From contig NZ_OY781884.1 of the NCBI RefSeq assembly GCF_963677155.1, positions 3,406,501 to 3,470,500 on the forward strand: a DNA stretch of 64,000 nt, given 5' to 3'. The position numbers were made by a program, and so were the translations under genes. Source of the stretch: an uncultured Draconibacterium sp. Lineage in GTDB: Bacteria; Bacteroidota; Bacteroidia; Bacteroidales; Prolixibacteraceae. Under the pieces are notes generated by a model. It did not search any database. It saw nothing but the letters and a program-made list of their open reading frames with translations, and was not told where the DNA came from. Positions 59,682 to 64,000 of the stretch are shown here, piece by piece (within the stretch, counting starts at the first letter, position 1; each line of letters opens with the position of its first letter).

Positions 59682-61522
59682 TGAATCCGTTTTTGGCCTA
59701 CCTCTTAAAATCGAGTATAAGTTTGGCACTACTTTATGTGGTGTTTAAACTTAGCCTTAGCCGCGATAAAATGCACACGGCCAACCGCTTTGTTTTGATC
59801 GGAATTTTGCTGACTTCGGTAATTCTTCCTTTTGCCGATATTCCGGTTTTTAGCAAAACGCAGGTGATTCCGCAATTCGAGGTTATTCACGAATTTGTAA
59901 CGACACCGCAAATTACAGCGGCTCCCATTCATAATGAAAGTATTGAGGCCATAAACGAAGTTTCGTCCTTTTCAGTTAACCCGTGGTTACTGTTTTACCT
60001 GACTGTGATCGGACTGCTCGTTATTCGTCTGGCCTTTTCGGTGGCACGGGTGCTGCAGATCATTCGCCGGGCCGAGAAACAACACTTCCGGGATGTGATC
60101 CTGGCCATTGTTAAAGATCTTATTCAACCCTTTTCCTTTTTGCAACACATTATTTTGTCGGAAAAGGATTTTACCGAAAATAAGGATATTGTACTTGCCC
60201 ACGAATACGCCCACATTCAACACAAACATACCGTTGACCTTATGATCTGTGAGCTGTTTACCGCCCTTTACTGGTTTAACCCGTTTATGTGGTTGTTGCG
60301 CCGCGATTTAAAATTAGTACACGAATACCAGGCTGATGAGGCTGTATTAAATAAAGGCATCGATGCACAAAAATACCAGTTGCTGGTATTGGAGAAGGCT
60401 GTTGGTGAAAGACGTTTTGCCATGGCCAACCATTTTACTCAAAAACCCATTGTAAAACGATTAAAAATGATGACAAAAACAAAACGTCAGAAATGGGGCA
60501 TGGTGAAGATGATTCTCTTTGTGCCCCTACTAATAGTGCTTTTACAAGCATTTTCACGACCCGATTTGATTACAAAATCAGCAGATTTTATTCCGGTGCG
60601 TTATACGGAAAATAAGGTAGAGCAGTGGCTCGCAAAATGGAACATCGATAACATTGGCGATGGAATTTTCGATCCTGGAATTGAACGCGATCAATTGTCG
60701 GAAAAGGAGAATAACGTTCTGATGATTCTTATGAATATTAAGGATGATTACCTGATCGAAAATAAAAGAGCTTCGAGAGAAAGTTTAAAAATGATATTGC
60801 CTGTTTTTTTGAGAGGATCGAGTATTGATGGCAGTAAAGCTCCTGACCTTGTTGAAAAAGAAATTCCGGGAATTGGCACAGTAAAAGTTTCTGAAGGCTG
60901 GATCTCCTATCGCCATGATATTGAATCGTCGAGAGAAGCGATAAACTTTACTTTACGTCAAATAGGGGAGGTTTACCTCGAAGCCAGGGACGCAAAAGCA
61001 TTTATATTGTTCGGAAAGAAATATTTCGATCTGGGTGAAGAGAAACAGAAGATGGTAAACAAGGTTGTTCCTATCCGGTTTTCGTACGAAACACCAAAAA
61101 ATCCCAGAACAAGCACCTGGTTACCTTTTCAGGATAAACCTTCGCCCGAACCCAAGCCAATGGAAATGTTGGTGCGCTACGATGGTACGATTGTTTTTGG
61201 TAACAAAACCTACGAAAATCTGGATGAATTTGAGCACGATTTAAAGGTGTGGAAAAAGGAGTTGGAAGCGATTAATAAAGAAAAAAAAACGAATCATTAT
61301 TATCGAGTCAACGCTACTTTTGAGCATGGTTCACGAACTCAGGAAATATGTTCAAAAGAGATTAGTAAGATAAATTACATGCTTTGGAAACAAAGTATGC
61401 ATGTAGAGCAAATTCATCATGTATTCCCGGAAGAGTCAGTTGTGCGTCCACTGGAAATGGATAAGCTAACCACAAGAATGAATAATGTTTTAGCTGCAGC
61501 TGATACTACTGGAATGCAGTAG
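59678..61522 (+). CDS. M56-family metallopeptidase, BlaR1-like
   Basis: 614 residues. Four membrane helices (about 10-26, 38-52, 103-122, 273-292) enclose a zinc protease domain with HEYAH (175-179) and HEYQADEAVL (215-224), as in BlaR1/MecR1. The C-terminal ~310 residues are extracytoplasmic but not a penicillin-binding sensor domain: no SxxK/KTG set is visible. Hence the signal it senses is not a beta-lactam in the known way. It would cleave the BlaI-type repressor encoded just upstream. Bacteroidota commonly carry such M56 proteins with other sensor domains, often a TonB-like one. Confidence 0.88.
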   Translation: MMNPFLAYLLKSSISLALLYVVFKLSLSRDKMHTANRFVLIGILLTSVILPFADIPVFSKTQVIPQFEVIHEFVTTPQITAAPIHNESIEAINEVSSFSVNPWLLFYLTVIGLLVIRLAFSVARVLQIIRRAEKQHFRDVILAIVKDLIQPFSFLQHIILSEKDFTENKDIVLAHEYAHIQHKHTVDLMICELFTALYWFNPFMWLLRRDLKLVHEYQADEAVLNKGIDAQKYQLLVLEKAVGERRFAMANHFTQKPIVKRLKMMTKTKRQKWGMVKMILFVPLLIVLLQAFSRPDLITKSADFIPVRYTENKVEQWLAKWNIDNIGDGIFDPGIERDQLSEKENNVLMILMNIKDDYLIENKRASRESLKMILPVFLRGSSIDGSKAPDLVEKEIPGIGTVKVSEGWISYRHDIESSREAINFTLRQIGEVYLEARDAKAFILFGKKYFDLGEEKQKMVNKVVPIRFSYETPKNPRTSTWLPFQDKPSPEPKPMEMLVRYDGTIVFGNKTYENLDEFEHDLKVWKKELEAINKEKKTNHYYRVNATFEHGSRTQEICSKEISKINYMLWKQSMHVEQIHHVFPEESVVRPLEMDKLTTRMNNVLAAADTTGMQ

Positions 61523-62019
61523 AATTTTTATTTATGCTGCCTTGTTGCTGAAGGAAAGACCGGTGCTTTATGGTGTTAAAATCATATAGCCCCGGTCTTT
61601 GAGTGTTTAAAACAAACGGTGCACACTAATGATTAAGCGTTTCTCAAATCTAAATTTCAATCCCCTGATGTAGGATCGGATCCATTTTATGAATATGTTC
61701 AGTCTTTACGTATTTATATGGCTTTGGCTGAGGCCATTTGGGTAATAAACGTAACGGATAAGCGAACCAATGCCTCTTTCATTCAGCTTTTCCTATGTTA
61801 TGTTTTTGTTTATGCCAACAAATGTTATTTTAGGGCTTCCTTACCCGGTAACAGAGAAGATTCGTAGCGTTGGATAGGCCATTGGGAAATTGCTATTTAT
61901 TCGTTTGTAAATGCTTATAAACGAATTGGCGCTGTGGAAACCTGAAAGAGAAGTGCTTTGAAAACCCGCACTCCGCATCACCAAATAATTAACGCGCAAT
62001 TTAAAATGCTCAATACACA
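61523..62019. other. Gene-free interval
   Basis: 497 bp. A 9-bp inverted repeat AAAGACCGG/CCGGTCTTT (61555-61563 and 61592-61600), loop 28, may end the M56 transcript although no T-run follows. The remainder has no open frame or named element; base composition becomes more AT-rich towards 62 kb. Confidence 0.5.
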
Positions 62020-63345
62020 ATGATAAAAATGCTTAAAAGAATATTTCGAATTCTCTTTAAAATTATACTGATATTAATTATCGGTTTAGTTATGTTGGAT
62101 ATAATAACGTCAATTGTTAGATATCGAAAATATTATCGTCAAACAGATGTAACTCATCCGTTTTTAGAGTCAGTACATAATGATTATGTGGTAAATGTTA
62201 AGAATTCTTCCAGCCACCGAATGGATGAATATAATGGAAAAGTAAAGCTCATTTATTGGCACTCGGGTTGTCCTTCTTCAGCTTCATGGTTTCCACAGAT
62301 TAAAAATATCGCAAGGCAATTTCCTGATTCATTGGAGATATTTATAATCACAAATCAATCTATCCAAAGTTTGGATTTTTTTACAAATTTGCATTTGCCG
62401 AATTTCAACATCTGTAAAGGTAGTGGAAGAGCGGAAGAAAAACGTTTTAAACATCACCATTCTTCTCATTTAGTCATTCTAGATAAAAACAATGTTCTAA
62501 AGGCTTATGGTTATCAATTAGGCCAAACCGATAGTGTTATAAATTTATTGGTTAAAAATAAAGCTATTCCCAAACCTCTTTATGACGAGTTATTATTCGA
62601 AGAAAATATACATCAAGATGGTATAAAAAATGTAAATAACTTAACCTTCCAAGTTACTAACTATAACGAAAATTTTAAGAGTACAGCGACTTGGTCAATG
62701 AACTATATTGATTGTAAAAATTTATCAATTAAGACCATTTATAGAATAGCTTTCAACATCCCAAAGTATAGAATAATTAATTTAACAAACAGTGATTTAA
62801 ATGGTCAATCTAATTCGGACAAATATTGTGTTTATTATAAAACTAAAAGTCCTTTTGCACCAATGATTTGGCAAATGGTTGTTGACAATCGGGAGAAAAG
62901 AGCCAAAACTTTCACCGATGATCTTCACAAAAGAATTGATAATGAGTTTGGTCTTAGGTCCAGAGTGCAAAAGAAGAAAGTTACAACTTTAGTTTTAAAA
63001 GATATAATTCCAACCGAAGAAAATAGTCTAAAGAAATTATCAAAAAGAAGTAAATATGAATACGACGTTTCAGCAAATAGTGATACAACCAGATGGTTCT
63101 ATTCGGATAAGGCGAAATTAGATGATATTTTAGGTAAAATTGAACAGAACATAGAAATACCAATTCTTTCTGGCGATTTTGAAAACAGCAAATATCAAAT
63201 AGAATATAGCATTCTAAATAATGATAAATATACGACAGAAGAAATAATTAAAGATTTAGAGAATCAGGGGCTTATATTTTCTAAAGAAGAAAGAGATATT
63301 GAATACCTTGAAATTGAAAAAGCAGCTGGTAATATTTTATATTAG
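62020..63345 (+). CDS. Unknown membrane-anchored protein with thioredoxin-like domain
   Basis: 441 residues. One N-terminal membrane helix (about 9-28), then a thioredoxin-like region: KLIYWHSGCPSSASWFPQIKNIARQFPD looks like the active-site strand and helix, but the motif is C84-P-S-S87, not CxxC; SHLVILDKNNVLKAYGYQLGQ matches the cis-Pro-side strands in part. The C-terminal half (from about 210) contains TIYRIAFNIPKYRIINL and DLHKRIDNEFGLRSRV, which recall the DUF3738/TIGR03435 domain often found with M56 proteases; this is a weak resemblance. The upstream M56/BlaI pair makes a link possible. AT-rich, and followed by further accessory DNA. Confidence 0.6.
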   Translation: MIKMLKRIFRILFKIILILIIGLVMLDIITSIVRYRKYYRQTDVTHPFLESVHNDYVVNVKNSSSHRMDEYNGKVKLIYWHSGCPSSASWFPQIKNIARQFPDSLEIFIITNQSIQSLDFFTNLHLPNFNICKGSGRAEEKRFKHHHSSHLVILDKNNVLKAYGYQLGQTDSVINLLVKNKAIPKPLYDELLFEENIHQDGIKNVNNLTFQVTNYNENFKSTATWSMNYIDCKNLSIKTIYRIAFNIPKYRIINLTNSDLNGQSNSDKYCVYYKTKSPFAPMIWQMVVDNREKRAKTFTDDLHKRIDNEFGLRSRVQKKKVTTLVLKDIIPTEENSLKKLSKRSKYEYDVSANSDTTRWFYSDKAKLDDILGKIEQNIEIPILSGDFENSKYQIEYSILNNDKYTTEEIIKDLENQGLIFSKEERDIEYLEIEKAAGNILY

Positions 63346-63346
63346 T

Positions 63347-63555
63347 AACGGCATTCAAGATTCTAAATAGTAGGGGGTAAGTTCGGTTGAATTACATAGT
63401 GGTTTGACAAGAAACTACCGCGAATCTGCCACTTATACAATTTCCCGTCAAACTGTATAAAAAAACTCTTTCCGTGGAAGAATTATTTGGATAGCTGGCT
63501 TTAAAAAAGATGAAAGCTTAAGGGCTTAATTTTTCTTTTTAGAGAGACTGCCGTT
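63347..63555. repeat. Possible third attC-like interval (weak)
   Basis: AACGGCA (63347-63353) and TGCCGTT (63549-63555) are complementary and enclose about 195 bp between two AT-rich unknown genes, right after the stop codon of the first. The arms are short and the core/inverse-core rule could not be confirmed at the other end of the neighbouring gene. Confidence 0.25.
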
Positions 63556-63582
63556 GTATGCCATATTGAGGAACAAAACAAA

Positions 63583-64000
63583 ATGAGACAAATGACTAAG
63601 CATATTTTCTGGATACTATTAATGCTTACATCATGTGGTTTAAGCAAAAATGACGATTTTGAAGATGTCGATAGAACCTCTACAATTGACAAAAAAGTTT
63701 TGACAGAAGGAGATGAATTTACTATGACCTTAACTTTGAAAAATCCAGATTCCAAAATAAAAGAATCGACATTCTTTAATGATTTAAATGCGTCTTTACA
63801 GATTTGGTGTTCATGGTATTGTGGCTCACAAATTCAACATGCGCAGACACCAATTCATAAAAAAGAGCCCGATAGGACGGAGAAATATTTAGTAAAACTT
63901 CAACAAGGAGAAGCTGTTAGCTTTGATTTGACTGGAAGGTTTTTCATAGAAAATGACACTCTTAAAATAACTTTCGATAAATACAACGAGATTTTATATT
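63583..64000 (+). CDS. Unknown lipoprotein, partial (runs off the right edge)
   Basis: ATG 63583 (ATG 63592 also possible); the frame is open to the end of the window, giving 139 residues. The signal sequence is short (HIFWILLMLTSC, lipobox LTSC), so the product would be a surface or periplasmic lipoprotein. The visible remainder is beta-rich (EFTMTLTLKNP, YLVKLQQGEAVSFDLTGRFFI) and contains WCSWYC. No family recognised. AT-rich like the preceding gene. Confidence 0.6.
   Translation, partial: MRQMTKHIFWILLMLTSCGLSKNDDFEDVDRTSTIDKKVLTEGDEFTMTLTLKNPDSKIKESTFFNDLNASLQIWCSWYCGSQIQHAQTPIHKKEPDRTEKYLVKLQQGEAVSFDLTGRFFIENDTLKITFDKYNEILY

Noticed and set aside
59678-61522. Calling the locus beta-lactam resistance
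   Set aside because: No beta-lactamase gene and no penicillin-binding sensor domain are present.
1-64000. CRISPR array, rRNA operon, prophage or restriction-modification genes
   Set aside because: No regular spaced repeats, no rRNA sequence, and no phage structural or methylase/endonuclease genes were seen on either strand.

Overview
The window is chromosomal DNA of a Bacteroidota, probably of the Bacteroidales/Marinilabiliales side. Reasons: a division and cell-wall (dcw) cluster in the Bacteroidota order without murF; several promoters of the Bacteroidota type (TTG, 19 nt, TAnnTTTG); a GlsA/GlsB-like glycine-lipid acyltransferase pair; LytS/LytTR signalling behind LiaF-like proteins; a BlaI/BlaR1-like pair; and secreted glycosidases (GH3, GH43). 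The family-level placement is a guess.

Layout. 1-4.5 kb is an AT-rich accessory segment: the end of an IS110-type transposase, a SIR2-TPR protein that is a candidate defence effector, and three further unknown genes, all four non-IS genes on the minus strand. Two large folded intergenic elements separate them. Their ends follow the core/inverse-core rule of integron gene cassettes, so I read the segment as a cassette array without a visible integrase. 4.5-22 kb is ordinary core and housekeeping DNA: NHL lipoprotein, Crp-like regulator, GH3 beta-glucosidase, acetyltransferases, AlkD-like repair protein, acyltransferases, BASS transporter, alkaline phosphatase, YjjX-like NTPase, an AhpD-like protein, a long PurF-type amidotransferase, and the GlsA/GlsB pair. 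22.1-39.1 kb is the dcw cluster: mraZ (behind four TGG boxes phased at 10 bp), rsmH, ftsL, a PASTA-bearing ftsI, murE, mraY, murD, ftsW, murG, murC, ftsQ, ftsA, then two different ftsZ genes in tandem, then yqeY and a terminator. These genes are closely packed or overlapping and make peptidoglycan precursor and the divisome together.

39-49 kb is mixed: a cyclophilin, a probable small RNA with its own promoter and terminator, a lipoprotein with a methyltransferase fold, an amino-acid permease, a PlsC acyltransferase, a decayed molybdenum hydroxylase fragment, a coupled pair of unknown genes whose second member looks like a HEPN protein, tRNA-Cys, folB and glnS. 49-52.3 kb is a four-gene envelope-stress type signalling operon (two small membrane/LiaF-like proteins, LytS-type kinase, LytTR regulator). 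It is followed by a membrane-linked MutS-like ATPase, a 1090-residue beta-propeller protein and a GH43 glycosidase. 59.2-61.5 kb is a BlaI/M56 (BlaR1-like) pair behind a promoter covered by TAGTT/AACTA operators repeated every 21 bp. The end (62-64 kb) is AT-rich again, with an unknown membrane-anchored thioredoxin-like protein and a lipoprotein that runs off the window.

All calls are from reading sequence and translations only; no database search was made.
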